A stretch of DNA of 64,000 bases, taken from the NCBI RefSeq assembly GCF_010725885.1, contig NZ_AP022600.1:6138001-6202000 (forward strand), written 5' to 3'. A program made the translations under genes and the position numbers. The notes beneath the pieces are model-generated. The model was given only the letters and a program-made list of their open reading frames with translations, made no database searches and was not told the DNA's origin. This document shows positions 34,679 to 45,260 of the stretch, in pieces (within the stretch, counting starts at the first letter, position 1; every line of letters starts with the position of its first letter). The DNA comes from Mycolicibacterium tokaiense. Its GTDB lineage: Bacteria; Actinomycetota; Actinomycetes; Mycobacteriales; Mycobacteriaceae.

Positions 34679-36015
34679 AGGGTGACGACTCCCGCCAGCG
34701 CGGTCGCGAGCGCCTCGTCGGACAGGGGGTCGTCCGACAGCCCACCGGTCAGGTAGGAGTGGTAGGCGCCCAGCTCCAGCAGTCCGTGCCCGGACAGCCC
34801 CACCACGATCACCTGCTCACCCCCGGCGTCGGCTTCGCGCCGCGCCTGGGCCAGCGCGTGGGCCGACTCCGGCGCCGGCACGATGCCCTCGGTGCGCGCG
34901 AATTGCAGTGCGGCGTCGAAGCATTCGCTCTGCGCCAGCGCGGTGGCCTCCAGCAGCCCCTCGGCCACCACGTGCGACACCAGCGGCGCCATGGCGTGGT
35001 AGCGCAGCCCACCGGCGTGGATGGGCGACGGGACAAAATCGTGACCCAGGGTGTACATCTTCATCAACGGGGTCATCCCGCCGGTGTCCCCGAAGTCGTA
35101 CCGGTATTCACCGCGCGTCAGCGACGGACACGACGCCGGCTCGACGGCCAGCAATCGCGGCGAGCTGGTGCCCGCCAGCTTCTCCCGCAGGAACGGGAAC
35201 GTCAGACCGGCCAGGTTGGAACCGCCGCCCGCACAACCGATCACCAGATCGGCCCCGTCCTCACCGGCCAGCGCCAACTGCTTGAGCGCCTCCTCACCGA
35301 TGACGGTCTGGTGCAGCAGCACATGGTTGAGCACCGAGCCCAGGGCATATTTGGTGGCGGGATCACCGGCGGCGACCTCGACGGCCTCGGAGATCGCGAT
35401 TCCCAGCGAACCGGGATGATCCTGCGCGAGTGTTCGGCCGAACTCGGTGAGGGTGCTCGGCGAGCGGTGCACCGTACCGCCGAAGACCTCGATCAGCGTG
35501 CGGCGCTGCGGCTTGCCGTCGAAGGAGGCGCCCACCTGCCATACCTCACACTCCAGGCCGAACAGCGAGCACGCGTAGGCCAGGGCGGTGCCCCACTGCC
35601 CGGCCCCCGTCTCGGTGGTGAGCCGGGTGGTGCCGTGCAGGCTGTTGTAATACACCTGCGGCACCGAGGTGTTGGTCTTGTGCGACCCGGCCGGCGACAC
35701 ACCCTCGTACTTGTAGTAGATCCGCGCCCGCGTGCCCAGCGCCCGCTCCCAGCGACGAGCCCGGACCAGGGGCGACGGGCGGTACTGGCGGTACACCTCG
35801 CGCACCGGTTCGGGGATCTCGATGTAGCGCTGCGCGCTGACCTCCTGGGCGATCAGCTCGGGCGGGAAAAGCGCCGCGAGGTCATCGGGGCCCACCGGTT
35901 GATGGGTGCCCGGGTGCAGCGGCGGCGGAGGCGGGGTGGGCAGATCCGCGACGATGTTGTACCAATGTGTCGGCAGCTCAGACTCATCCAGCAGAAAACG
36001 GACCTGCTCACTCAT
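34675..36015 (-). CDS. trpB2: Stand-alone tryptophan synthase beta chain, TrpB2 type
   Basis: PLP enzyme of the TrpB2 group, 446 residues, longer than TrpB1 because of an N-terminal extension ([20 protein letters not shown]). The PLP lysine lies in [16 protein letters not shown] near residue 113, the phosphate loop is [11 protein letters not shown] near residue 261, and [13 protein letters not shown] is another TrpB2-type stretch. TrpB2 enzymes condense indole and serine, or act on related substrates, without a TrpA partner; trpA is not in the window. Whether it serves indole salvage or another beta-replacement is unknown. Confidence 0.88.
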   Translation of the reverse strand: MSEQVRFLLDESELPTHWYNIVADLPTPPPPPLHPGTHQPVGPDDLAALFPPELIAQEVSAQRYIEIPEPVREVYRQYRPSPLVRARRWERALGTRARIYYKYEGVSPAGSHKTNTSVPQVYYNSLHGTTRLTTETGAGQWGTALAYACSLFGLECEVWQVGASFDGKPQRRTLIEVFGGTVHRSPSTLTEFGRTLAQDHPGSLGIAISEAVEVAAGDPATKYALGSVLNHVLLHQTVIGEEALKQLALAGEDGADLVIGCAGGGSNLAGLTFPFLREKLAGTSSPRLLAVEPASCPSLTRGEYRYDFGDTGGMTPLMKMYTLGHDFVPSPIHAGGLRYHAMAPLVSHVVAEGLLEATALAQSECFDAALQFARTEGIVPAPESAHALAQARREADAGGEQVIVVGLSGHGLLELGAYHSYLTGGLSDDPLSDEALATALAGVVTL

Positions 36016-36042
36016 GCCCGCCAGCCTAGTGCGCAGGCCGAT

Positions 36043-38085
36043 TCACTCGGCCGGCACCTCCCGCTCGATCTCGTCGAGCCAGATGCGCGCCGACATGTCC
36101 GACGGGGCCCGCCAGTCGCCGCGCGGCGAGAGTGCACCACCGGCAGACACTTTCGGCCCGTTGGGCAGTGCCGAGCGCTTGAACTGGCTGAACGAGTAGA
36201 ACCGCTGGACGAACACCTGCAGCCAGTGCCGGATCTCGGCCAGGTCGTAGGCGGGCCGCTTGTCGTCGGGGTATCCCTGCGGCCAGTCCCCCGCAGCGAC
36301 GTCGTGCCAGGCGTGCCAGGCCAGGAACGCCACCTTCGACGGCCGAAAGCCGTAGCGCAACACCTGGAACAGTGAGAAGTCCTGCAGGACGTACGGTCCC
36401 ACCTTGCTCTCGCTGCTCTGGATCTCCTCGTCCTCACCGGCCGGCACCAGCTCCGGGCTGATCTCGGTGTCGAGCACCGACTGCAGCACGGCGTGCACGT
36501 CGTCGTCGAACTGCTCAGATGCGATCACCCAGCGGATCAGGTGCTGGATCAACGTCTTCGGCACTCCGCCGTTGACGTTGTAATGCGACATCTGGTCGCC
36601 CACCCCGTAGGTGGACCAGCCCAGCGCGAGTTCGGAGAGGTCACCGGTGCCCAGCACGATCCCGCCGCGCTGATTGGCCATCCGGAACAGGTAATCGGTG
36701 CGCAGACCGGCCTGCACGTTCTCGAACGTGACATCGTAGACCTTCTCGCCCCGGCCGAACGGGTGCCCCATCTCGGTGAGCATCAGCGTCGCGGTGTCGC
36801 GGATGTCGATCTCTTCGAACGTCACGCCCAGGGCCTTGCTCAAGGCAATCGCGTTGCTCTTGGTGCGGTCCCCGGTGGCGAAGCCCGGCAGCGTGAAGGC
36901 CAGGATGTCGCTGCGGGGGCGGCCTTCGCGGTCCATGGCCCGGGCCGCCACGATCAGCGCGTGGGTGGAGTCCAGGCCGCCGGAGACACCGATGACCACC
37001 TTGGGATAGCTCAGCGCCCGCAGCCGTTGCTCGAGGCCGGCGACCTGGATGTTATAGGCCTCGTAACAATCCTGTTGCAGCCGTGCGGGATCCGACGGCA
37101 CGAATGGGAACCGCTCGACGTCCCGTCGCAGACCGAGGTCACCGGTGGGCGGGTCCAGGGCGAATTCGACGCGCCGGAAGCCGTCCACCGCGGCGGCGTG
37201 GTGGCGCCGGTTGTCGTCGAAAGTGCCCATCCGCAGGCGCTCGGCCACCAGCAGGTCCACGTCGACGTCGGCGACACTGCGCTGCGCGCCTTTGGGGAAG
37301 CGCTGCGACTCGGCCAGCATCACCCCGTTCTCGTAGATCATCGTCTGGCCGTCCCACGCCAGGTCGGTGGTGGATTCCCCCTCCCCCGCGGCGGCGTAGA
37401 CGTAGGCGGCCAGGCAGCGCGAGGACGCCGACCGGGCCAGCAGATGCCGGTCCTCGGCGCGGCCGATGGTGATCGGGCTGCCGGACAGATTGGCCAGCAC
37501 GGTGGCGCCGGCGAGGGCGGCCGTGGCACTCGGCGGGATCGGCACCCACATGTCTTCGCAGACCTCCACGTGCAGCACGAAGCCGGGCACGTCGGTGGCG
37601 TCGAACAGCAGATCCGGCCCGAACGGTGCCGTCACGCCGGAGAACCGGATCTCAGAGGAGATGTCGTCGCCGGGCGCGGTCTGGCGGCGCTCGTAGAACT
37701 CCCGGTAGGTGGGCAGGTAGGACTTGGGCGCGACGCCGAGCACGGTGCCGCGGTGGATCACCACCGCGCAGTTGTAGATCCGGTGCCGGTGGCGCAGCGG
37801 CGCCCCCACCACCAGCACCGGCAGCAGATCGGTCGAGCCGTCGATGACGGTGCGCAGCGCGGCCTCGACCGAGTCCAGCAGGGTGTCTTGCAGCAGGATG
37901 TCCTCGATCGAGTATCCCGACAGTGTGAGCTCGGGGTACACCGCGACGCCCACCCCGTCGTCGTGGCATTCCCGGGCGATCCGGAGCACGGCGTCGGCAT
38001 TGGCGCCGGGATCGGCGAGGGTGGTGTGCAGGGTGCAGGCGGAGACCCGCACGAACCCGTGGTGGTAGGCGGAGTAGAAGTCCAT
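36043..38085 (-). CDS. nadE: Glutamine-dependent NAD synthetase
   Basis: Amidates nicotinate adenine dinucleotide to NAD, with ammonia from glutamine. The 680-residue protein has an N-terminal nitrilase-fold glutaminase (catalytic Glu52 in [10 protein letters not shown], Lys near 121 in [12 protein letters not shown], Cys near 176 in VEVCEDMW) and a C-terminal synthetase with the P-loop [14 protein letters not shown] near residue 365. It closely follows M. tuberculosis NadE (Rv2438c). GTG 38088 directly precedes ATG 38085; the ATG gives the known N-terminus MDFYSAY. With nadD in this window, two of the last NAD synthesis steps are encoded here. Diverges from the EmbR-like gene. Confidence 0.95.
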   Translation of the reverse strand: MDFYSAYHHGFVRVSACTLHTTLADPGANADAVLRIARECHDDGVGVAVYPELTLSGYSIEDILLQDTLLDSVEAALRTVIDGSTDLLPVLVVGAPLRHRHRIYNCAVVIHRGTVLGVAPKSYLPTYREFYERRQTAPGDDISSEIRFSGVTAPFGPDLLFDATDVPGFVLHVEVCEDMWVPIPPSATAALAGATVLANLSGSPITIGRAEDRHLLARSASSRCLAAYVYAAAGEGESTTDLAWDGQTMIYENGVMLAESQRFPKGAQRSVADVDVDLLVAERLRMGTFDDNRRHHAAAVDGFRRVEFALDPPTGDLGLRRDVERFPFVPSDPARLQQDCYEAYNIQVAGLEQRLRALSYPKVVIGVSGGLDSTHALIVAARAMDREGRPRSDILAFTLPGFATGDRTKSNAIALSKALGVTFEEIDIRDTATLMLTEMGHPFGRGEKVYDVTFENVQAGLRTDYLFRMANQRGGIVLGTGDLSELALGWSTYGVGDQMSHYNVNGGVPKTLIQHLIRWVIASEQFDDDVHAVLQSVLDTEISPELVPAGEDEEIQSSESKVGPYVLQDFSLFQVLRYGFRPSKVAFLAWHAWHDVAAGDWPQGYPDDKRPAYDLAEIRHWLQVFVQRFYSFSQFKRSALPNGPKVSAGGALSPRGDWRAPSDMSARIWLDEIEREVPAE

Positions 38086-38204
38086 CACCGTGTCATTGTT
38101 CCCGTCTGTCGCCGGACTATTGCCCTCAACCCGGCGATTCGGCGCTCAGGCGGCACAATCTAAGCTGCCACCACAGGCCGAGACGAGGGGCACGGACACG
38201 CGCG

Positions 38205-39341
38205 ATGACGGGGCGACCAGTGCAGTTCGGTGTGCTCGGGCCGCTGCAGATCACCGTCGACGGCACCCCGGTGACGCTGGGCACCCCGAAGCAGCGGGCG
38301 GTGCTGGCGGTGCTGCTGGTCAACCGCAACCGGCCGGTGGCGGTGGACTCACTACTGACCGCCGCTTGGGGCGATGACCCGCCTGCCGGTGCACGGGCCG
38401 GCCTGCACTCCTACATCTCCAACCTGCGCAAGCTGCTGTCCAGGGCCGGCGCCGGCCCGGACGCGCTGGTGAACGCGCCGCCGGGATATCGGCTCACAGT
38501 CGCCGAGGCCGACCTGGACCTCGGGCGCTTCGCCGCCGAGAAGGCCGCCGGGGTGCGGGCCGCCGCAGCCGGTCAGTTCTCCCTGGCCAGCCGGCACCTG
38601 GCGGTGGCGTTGCACCAATGGCGCGGGCCGGTGCTCGAGGATCTGGTGGACTTCGCGTTCGTCGACCCGTTGGCCACCGCGCTGACCGAGGACCGGTTGG
38701 TGGCCGTCACCGCACATGCCGAGGCCGAGATCGCCTGCGGGCGCGCAGCGACAGTTCTTCCCGAGTTGGAGACACTGACCGCCGAGCACCCGTTCCGCGA
38801 GCCGCTGTGGGCCCAACTCATCACCGCCTACTACCTGGGTGAACGCCAGCACGACGCGCTGGCGGCCTACAGCAGGCTCAAGCGCGCCCTGGCCGACGAG
38901 CTGGGCATCGATCCCGGGCCGACGTTGCGCGCCCTACACGAACAGATCCTGCGGCAGGAACCGGTGGATGCCGCGCTGTCCGCGCGCACCGCAGCCGTCG
39001 GCGACGTGACCCAGCTGGACCGGCGCACCGCGACGGCCGCCGCGGGCACCGGTGCCTACCTGGAGGATCCGGCCGGCCGCCGGCACCCGCTGCTGGCGGT
39101 GGCCACGCGCATCGGGCGTCTCGAGGACAACGACATCGTGCTCCCGAGCGCCTCGGTGAGCCGCCACCACGCCGCGTTGATCGACACCGGAACCAGCCAC
39201 GTGATCAGCGACCTGCGCTCCGCCAACGGCATCGAGGTCGGGCACGTTCCGGTGCGCGGCAGCACCGCCCTGGCCGACGGCGACACGATCCGAATCTGCG
39301 ACCACACCTTCGTCTTTCGCCTCGGCGACGCGCATGGATGA
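38205..39341 (+). CDS. EmbR-like SARP/BTAD transcriptional regulator with FHA domain
   Basis: A 378-residue regulator with three parts: an OmpR-type winged-helix DNA-binding domain (residues 1-95, FGVLGPLQITVDGTPVTLGT), a bacterial transcriptional activation domain (about 100-245, LWAQLITAYYLGERQHDAL), and a C-terminal FHA domain (about 280-375, RIGRLEDNDIVLPSASVSRHHA) that binds phosphothreonine. It is strongly similar over its whole length to EmbR, which activates embCAB when phosphorylated by PknH. Here it overlaps the next gene, a PknH-like kinase, by eight bases, recreating the EmbR-PknH pairing in a different place. It may be the EmbR orthologue or a paralogue; no emb genes are present. 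Confidence 0.85.
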   Translation: MTGRPVQFGVLGPLQITVDGTPVTLGTPKQRAVLAVLLVNRNRPVAVDSLLTAAWGDDPPAGARAGLHSYISNLRKLLSRAGAGPDALVNAPPGYRLTVAEADLDLGRFAAEKAAGVRAAAAGQFSLASRHLAVALHQWRGPVLEDLVDFAFVDPLATALTEDRLVAVTAHAEAEIACGRAATVLPELETLTAEHPFREPLWAQLITAYYLGERQHDALAAYSRLKRALADELGIDPGPTLRALHEQILRQEPVDAALSARTAAVGDVTQLDRRTATAAAGTGAYLEDPAGRRHPLLAVATRIGRLEDNDIVLPSASVSRHHAALIDTGTSHVISDLRSANGIEVGHVPVRGSTALADGDTIRICDHTFVFRLGDAHG

Positions 39342-40797
39342 CCGGGTGGGCACCCGGGTCGGTCCCTACGAGCTGACCCGGCTGATCGGACGCGGCGGGA
39401 TGGGCGAGGTGTACGAGGCCCGCGACACCGTCAAGGACCGCACGGTGGCGCTGAAGCTGCTGCCGCGCGAGCTGTCCCACAACCCCACCTTCCGCGCCCG
39501 GCTCGAACGCGAAGCCCGCTCGGCGGGCAAACTCCAAGAGCCGCATGTGGTTCCGATCCACGATTTCGGCGAGGTGGACGGCCAGCTCTTCGTCGACATG
39601 CGCCTGATCGATGGGGTGGACCTGCGCTCGCTGCTGAGCCGGGGCGGTCCCCTGCCACCGGCGCGCGCGGTGTCCATCGTGCGTCAGATCGCCTCGGCGC
39701 TGGACGCCGCCCACGCGGCCGGGGTCACCCACCGCGACGTCAAACCCGAGAACATCCTGGTGAATGCGGAGGACTTCGCCTATCTGGTGGACTTCGGCAT
39801 CGCCAACGCGGCCACCGACGAGACACTGACCGAACAGGGCAGCGCCATCGGCACATTCGCCTACATGGCGCCGGAACGCTTCACCCATGACCACGTGGAC
39901 CACCGCGCCGATGTCTACGCGCTGGCGTGCGTCCTCTACGAATGCCTGACCGGTGCCAAACCGTTTCGCAGCGACAGCGTGAGTGTGCTGATCACCGCAC
40001 ACCTGATGGAACCGGCGCCGCGTCCCAGCCAGGTGCTGGCCGGGCTGCCGCCGGCTCTCGACGCGGTGGTGGCCCAGGGCATGGCCAAAAAACCCGAGGA
40101 CCGCTTCCGCACCGCCGGCGAGCTGGCGCGGGCGGCCGAGGCCACCCTGACCTTTGCACCGCCACCGCCACCGCCACCGGCGCCGGGTCCCGCCCCGGCT
40201 CCGGCGTCACGGCGCGGCCGGACGGTGGCTCTGGCGCTGGCGGGGGTGGCGGTGTTGGCGGCCGCGGTGGCAGCCACCTGGACCCTGCGTGCGCCCGAGG
40301 CAGCCGTGACCTCGACGCTGACGATCACGCGCACGGTCATCTCGACCCCGAAGACGGCGGTCAGTGTGCCCGCACACGAAACGGTGACCCCGGTGCTGCG
40401 GCGACTGCTGGAGGCCGTGCCGTCGGGATACCGGTCGTGCGAGCCGGTTCGGCCGCCCGTCGCCGATGCGCTGGCGACGGTGGACTGCGGTCAGAACTCC
40501 AACCCCGGCGGCCCGGAGACGGCCCGCTACTCCCTGTTTCCCACCGTCGAGGCCCTCGACGGTGGGTTCGCCTCGGCTCTCGACGAGGACGCCGTGGTGG
40601 ACTGCCCCGGCGGCCGGCCGTCGCCGAGCACCTGGGACTACGACTCCACCCCAGGCCAAACCGAGGGGTCGGTGGCGTGCGGGAATTTCGAGGGCAGCCC
40701 CGAGGTGGTGTGGACCAAGAGCTCCGATCTGATGCTCGGGCTGGCCCAGGGCAGCGATCTGGACACCGTGCACCAGTGGTGGGTGGACTTCGTTTAA
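39334..40797 (+). CDS. PknH-like receptor serine/threonine protein kinase
   Basis: A 487-residue membrane kinase. The kinase domain spans residues 12-270: glycine loop GRGGMGEVYEARD (19-31), catalytic Lys41, HRDVKPEN at 133-140, DFG beginning at residue 153, and GTFAYMAPERF. A proline-rich stretch near 272-288 is followed by one membrane helix (VALALAGVAVLAAAVAATW, about 298-316) and an extracytoplasmic domain of about 165 residues with several cysteines, ending WTKSSDLMLGLAQGSDLDTV. The outside domain lacks clear similarity to the PknH sensor, so the signal may differ. It is coupled to the EmbR-like regulator, whose FHA domain should read its phosphorylation. Confidence 0.9.
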   Translation: MDDRVGTRVGPYELTRLIGRGGMGEVYEARDTVKDRTVALKLLPRELSHNPTFRARLEREARSAGKLQEPHVVPIHDFGEVDGQLFVDMRLIDGVDLRSLLSRGGPLPPARAVSIVRQIASALDAAHAAGVTHRDVKPENILVNAEDFAYLVDFGIANAATDETLTEQGSAIGTFAYMAPERFTHDHVDHRADVYALACVLYECLTGAKPFRSDSVSVLITAHLMEPAPRPSQVLAGLPPALDAVVAQGMAKKPEDRFRTAGELARAAEATLTFAPPPPPPPAPGPAPAPASRRGRTVALALAGVAVLAAAVAATWTLRAPEAAVTSTLTITRTVISTPKTAVSVPAHETVTPVLRRLLEAVPSGYRSCEPVRPPVADALATVDCGQNSNPGGPETARYSLFPTVEALDGGFASALDEDAVVDCPGGRPSPSTWDYDSTPGQTEGSVACGNFEGSPEVVWTKSSDLMLGLAQGSDLDTVHQWWVDFV

Positions 40798-40814
40798 CCG
40801 GGTACGCCGCCCCT

Positions 40815-41354
<540 letters not shown>

Positions 41355-41359
41355 CCCGG

Positions 41360-42217
41360 GTGAGCGCTATTCTCGATGGAGTGGAAGCACCAGAACTCGT
41401 CGCGCTGCTGGCCGAGCGGCGGGTGGCTGTGCTGACCGGCGCGGGCATGTCGACCGACTCCGGCATCCCGGACTATCGCGGCCCGGACTCACCGCCGAGC
41501 AACCCGATGACCATCCGGCAGTTCACCTCTGACCCGGAGTTCCGGCAACGCTACTGGGCCCGCAACCACGTGGGCTGGCGGCACATGGCCGAGACCCTGC
41601 CCAACGCCGGCCACCGCGCCCTGGCCGCGCTGGAACGCGCCGGCGTGGTGAGCGGCCTGATCACCCAGAACGTGGACCTGCTGCACACCAAGGCCGGTAG
41701 CGCCAACGTCGTGAACCTGCACGGCACCTACGCCCAGGTGATCTGCCTGGCCTGCGATTTCACCATGACCCGCGCGCAGCTGGCCGAGGAGTTGGAGGCG
41801 CTGAACCCGGGCTTCATCGAGCGCGCCGAGGCGCTCGGCGGGATCGCGGTGGCTCCCGACGCCGACGCCACGGTCACCGACACCTCGAGCTTCCGCTACC
41901 TGGACTGCCCGCGGTGCTCGGGCATGCTCAAACCCGACATCGTCTACTTCGGCGAGAGTGTTCCGAAAGAGCGCGTCGCACAGGCATATTCGATGGTGGA
42001 CGCCGCCGACGTGCTGCTGGTCGCCGGCTCGTCACTGACGGTGTTCTCTGGCTATCGCTTCGTCCGCCACGCCGCGGCCGCCGGCATGCCGGTGGCCATC
42101 ATCAACCGGGGCCCCACCCGCGGTGATGAGCAGGCAGCGGTCAAGATCAACAGCGGCTGCTCGGAGATGCTGGTGCTGCTCACCGACGAGCTGGGTGCGG
42201 TTCCGGCGCGCTCGTGA
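41360..42217 (+). CDS. Sir2-family NAD-dependent protein deacylase
   Basis: Removes acyl groups from lysines using NAD. The 285-residue protein has AVLTGAGMSTDSGIPDYRG near residue 23, the catalytic region LITQNVDLLHTKAG near residue 98 with HG in VNLHGTYA, and two cysteine pairs, CLAC and CPRC, for the structural zinc. KPDIVYFGESVP completes the pattern. GTG 41360 is used; a GTG at 41381 with CGATGGA before it would shorten the protein by seven residues. Its last 38 bases overlap the converging P450 gene. Confidence 0.87.
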   Translation: MSAILDGVEAPELVALLAERRVAVLTGAGMSTDSGIPDYRGPDSPPSNPMTIRQFTSDPEFRQRYWARNHVGWRHMAETLPNAGHRALAALERAGVVSGLITQNVDLLHTKAGSANVVNLHGTYAQVICLACDFTMTRAQLAEELEALNPGFIERAEALGGIAVAPDADATVTDTSSFRYLDCPRCSGMLKPDIVYFGESVPKERVAQAYSMVDAADVLLVAGSSLTVFSGYRFVRHAAAAGMPVAIINRGPTRGDEQAAVKINSGCSEMLVLLTDELGAVPARS

Positions 42218-43475
42218 CCTCCAGCGCCCTGACGGCGTGGACGAAGTTGCCCGGGACATAGGCGGGCTCGCCGACCTCGATGCCGGGCAGGGTGGTCAGC
42301 AGTTCGGTGAACAGCGCCCGCAGCTGAGCCCGCGCCACGTGTGCGCCGAGGCAGAAGTGCCGGCCGCCGCCACCGAAGCCCAGGTGCGGGTTGGGATGCC
42401 GGGCGACGTCGAAGCGCTCCGGTGATTCGAACACCTCGGTGTCCCAGTTGCCCGAGGAGTAGAACATCACCACCTTCTCCCCCGCCCGCACCGTCTGCCC
42501 AGCGAGCTCGACGTCCGTGGCTGCGGTGCGGCGGAAGGTCATCACCGGCGAGGCCCAGCGGATGAACTCTTCGACCGCGGGCCCGATGCGCGTCTCGAGA
42601 TCGTCCAGCAGCCAGGCGCGCTGGTCGGCGTTGTCGGTCAGGGCCTTGACGGCATGGCTGGTGGTCTGGCGGGTGGTGTCGTTACCGGCCACCGCCAAAA
42701 GCACGAAGAACGCCGACACCTCGGCATCGGTGAGCCGGTCGCCGTCGACCTCGGCGTGCACCAGGCTGCTGATCAGGTCGTCACCGGGCTCGGCCCGGCG
42801 GTGGGCGGCCAGCGCACCCGCGACCTGGTGCAGATACATCTGGTTCTCCAGCAGCACCTCCAGCGGGTTGCGGCCGGCCAGGTACACCGGGTCGGCCCAG
42901 GACACCAGCGCGTCGGCGGCACGGGCCACCTGCTGGCGTTCGGAGGTGGGGATGCCCACCATGTCCGAGAGGGTGCGGATGGGCAGCTCCTTGGCGCAGT
43001 GCTCGACGAAATCGGCCCCCTTGCCTGCCGCGGCGAGCTCGGCCACGATGTCGGCGGCGTTGGCCTTGATGGAGTCTTCGATGCGGCGGACCTGGCGCGG
43101 GGTGAAGGCCGCGTGCACCACCTTGCGAATCATGGTGTGCCGCGGCGGATCCATCGCCAGGAACGACTGCGAGGCTTCCAGCAGCTCCTCGGGGATGTTC
43201 TCGAAGAGCACCCCCTTGCCCGACAGGAACACCTCGCTGTTGCGGCTGACGGCAACGATGTCGGCGTGCCGGGTCACGGCCCAGTAGCCACGATCGGCCG
43301 GGTCGTGCATCAGGGCGTCCTCGACGGGCGGGTGCCAACTGACCGGACACCGGGCCCGCAGTTCGGCGAACGACCGTTCCCGATCCGCTGCGGTGGTGGA
43401 CCAGAACGCCCGCGACGACAGGTCGATCGGGTCGTATGCGCGGGCGGGATCAGATGTGATCGACGGCACAGTCAT
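42180..43475 (-). CDS. Cytochrome P450
   Basis: Heme monooxygenase of 431 residues, soluble. Heme-binding loop FGGGGRHFCLG with the thiolate Cys at about residue 375, oxygen-binding helix I LLAVAGNDTTRQTTSH near residue 266, and the ExxR pair in the K helix. The pattern resembles mycobacterial CYPs that act on steroids, terpenes or fatty acids, but the substrate cannot be read. No ferredoxin or reductase gene is adjacent. ATG 43475 is preferred over the frame's first ATG/GTG at 43499, since the latter lies inside the palindromic operator. Divergent TetR gene suggests ligand-induced expression. Confidence 0.88.
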   Translation of the reverse strand: MTVPSITSDPARAYDPIDLSSRAFWSTTAADRERSFAELRARCPVSWHPPVEDALMHDPADRGYWAVTRHADIVAVSRNSEVFLSGKGVLFENIPEELLEASQSFLAMDPPRHTMIRKVVHAAFTPRQVRRIEDSIKANAADIVAELAAAGKGADFVEHCAKELPIRTLSDMVGIPTSERQQVARAADALVSWADPVYLAGRNPLEVLLENQMYLHQVAGALAAHRRAEPGDDLISSLVHAEVDGDRLTDAEVSAFFVLLAVAGNDTTRQTTSHAVKALTDNADQRAWLLDDLETRIGPAVEEFIRWASPVMTFRRTAATDVELAGQTVRAGEKVVMFYSSGNWDTEVFESPERFDVARHPNPHLGFGGGGRHFCLGAHVARAQLRALFTELLTTLPGIEVGEPAYVPGNFVHAVRALEVTSAPEPHPARR

Positions 43476-43491
43476 GCCGGTGACGATAAGT

Positions 43492-43508
43492 CTAGACACT
43501 GTGTCTAG
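43492..43508. promoter_or_regulatory. 17-base palindrome between P450 and TetR genes
   Basis: CTAGACAC-T-GTGTCTAG is a perfect palindrome apart from the central base. It lies 17 bases upstream of the P450 ATG and 26 upstream of the TetR ATG, the expected place for the TetR operator. Confidence 0.8.
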
Positions 43509-43533
43509 TCAACCTGGTGCGTATCCTTCACTG

Positions 43534-44163
43534 ATGCCGTCGGTCACCCGTAAGCCGCAGGCCAAACGCCAGCAGCGGCGCGAGCAGATCGAGCGGGACC
43601 TGCTGGCCGCCACCGAGCGATTGGTCAACGAGGGCGCCAGCTTCACCGAGCTGAGCGTCGATCGACTGGCCGGCGAAGCCGGGATCTCGCGGGCCAGCTT
43701 CTACATCTACTTCGAGGACAAAGGTCATCTGCTGCGCCGGCTGGCCGGACAGGTGTTCGGTGACCTCGCTGCGGGCGCCTCGAGATGGTGGTCGGTGGCC
43801 GCCCGCCGTGATCCCGCCGATGTGCGCGCCGCCATGACGGCCGTGGTGTCCCAGTACCGCCGGCATCAGCCGCTGCTGGTCGCGCTGAGCGAGATGGCCG
43901 GTTACGACCCGCAGGTGTCGGCCACCTACCGCGAACTCCTGACCGAGATCGCCGGACAGGTCATCAGGGTGATCGAGGAGGGGCAGGCCGCAGGCACCAT
44001 CCGCCCCGAGCTCCCCCCGGAGGCCACCGCCACCTCGTTGACCTGGATGGTGGAACGCTCGTGTCAGCAGAACCTGCCGGGACGGCCCCCGGAGTACGAC
44101 GCGGAGCTGGCCGAAGCGCTGACGCAGATCGTCTGGGCCGCACTGTATCTCACGCCCGCTTAG
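43534..44163 (+). CDS. TetR-family transcriptional regulator, divergent from P450
   Basis: A 209-residue regulator. Basic N-terminal segment ([12 protein letters not shown]), then the helix-turn-helix [21 protein letters not shown] at about residues 45-65, and a helical ligand-binding domain of unknown specificity. It is most likely a repressor of the adjacent P450 gene through the palindrome at 43492-43508. A GTG at 43501, in frame and inside the palindrome, could also act as start, which would add 11 residues. The stop overlaps the converging proB stop. Confidence 0.88.
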   Translation: MPSVTRKPQAKRQQRREQIERDLLAATERLVNEGASFTELSVDRLAGEAGISRASFYIYFEDKGHLLRRLAGQVFGDLAAGASRWWSVAARRDPADVRAAMTAVVSQYRRHQPLLVALSEMAGYDPQVSATYRELLTEIAGQVIRVIEEGQAAGTIRPELPPEATATSLTWMVERSCQQNLPGRPPEYDAELAEALTQIVWAALYLTPA

Positions 44164-45260
44164 CAGGCCACCAGGTCGTCGGCATGCACAGCGGGGCGGC
44201 GCATGTCGGCCGGGAGATCCGAGGTGGAGCGGCCCATCATGGTCGCCAGTTCGGCCGCGTCGTAGGCCACGACTCCGCGGGCCACCACGCCGCCGTCCGG
44301 GCCTTTGAGTTCGATGACGTCGCCGCCGACGAAACGTCCTGCCAGCGAAGTGATCCCGGCCGGCAGCAGCGAGCGCCTGCGTTCGGTCACCGCGCGCACC
44401 GCGCCGTCGTCGAGGGTGACACTGCCTGCAGCCTCGGCGGCGTAGCGCACCCAGAACCGCCGCGAAGACATCCGGGTGGGCCGCGGCGCGAACACCGTGC
44501 CCACCGACCCTTCACCCAGTGCATCGGCGGCATCGCCGGCGGCGGCCAATAGCACCGGCACCCCGGCGTCCGCGGCCAGCAGCGCCGAGGACAATTTCGA
44601 CGCCATGCCGCCGGTGCCGAGATGGCTTCCGCGACCGGCGATCACGCCGTCCAGGTCGTCGGGACCCGACACCTCGGGGATGAAGCGCGCATCAGATTTG
44701 CGGGGATCGGAATCGTAGAGACCGTTGATGTCGGACAACAACACCAGGGCGTCGGCGCCGATCAGATGGGCCACCAGGGCCGAAAGCCGGTCGTTGTCGC
44801 CGAAACGGATCTCGTTGGTGGCCACCGTGTCGTTCTCGTTGACGATGGCCACCGCGTGCAGGGAACGCAGCCGGTCCAGGGTGCGCTGGGCGTTGGTGTG
44901 CTGCACGCGCATCGAGATGTCATGGGCGGTCAGCAGCACCTGGCCGACGGTGCGCTGGTACTTGCCGAACGCCGCGCTCCAGGAGTTCACCAACGCCACC
45001 TGCCCCACGCTGGCGGCCGCCTGCTTGGTGGCCAGATCCGTGGGGCGCCTGGACAATCCGAGTGGTTCGATGCCTGCGGCGATGGCGCCGGAGGACACGA
45101 TCACCACATCGGAGCCGGCCTTCATCCGCCGCTCGATGGCATCGACGAGATATTGCAGCCGGCTGGCATCGAACACCCCGGTAGGCGTGGTCAACGCAGT
45201 GGTGCCGATCTTGACGACGATGCTGCGTGCGGTACGGATGGCGTCGCGGTGGACGCTCAC
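44160..45260 (-). CDS. proB: Glutamate 5-kinase
   Basis: First committed step of proline synthesis, ATP-dependent phosphorylation of glutamate; usually inhibited by proline. The 366-residue protein has the kinase fold ([18 protein letters not shown] near residue 13, [17 protein letters not shown] near residue 52, [22 protein letters not shown] near residue 140, [20 protein letters not shown] near residue 215) and a C-terminal PUA domain from about residue 275 ([20 protein letters not shown]). The GTG start overlaps the obg stop (GTGA). Confidence 0.95.
   Translation of the reverse strand: MSVHRDAIRTARSIVVKIGTTALTTPTGVFDASRLQYLVDAIERRMKAGSDVVIVSSGAIAAGIEPLGLSRRPTDLATKQAAASVGQVALVNSWSAAFGKYQRTVGQVLLTAHDISMRVQHTNAQRTLDRLRSLHAVAIVNENDTVATNEIRFGDNDRLSALVAHLIGADALVLLSDINGLYDSDPRKSDARFIPEVSGPDDLDGVIAGRGSHLGTGGMASKLSSALLAADAGVPVLLAAAGDAADALGEGSVGTVFAPRPTRMSSRRFWVRYAAEAAGSVTLDDGAVRAVTERRRSLLPAGITSLAGRFVGGDVIELKGPDGGVVARGVVAYDAAELATMMGRSTSDLPADMRRPAVHADDLVAC

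Noticed and set aside
34759..38163. Long plus-strand frames opposite trpB2 and nadE
   Set aside because: Shadow frames created by high GC third positions; the real genes on the minus strand show clear catalytic motifs.
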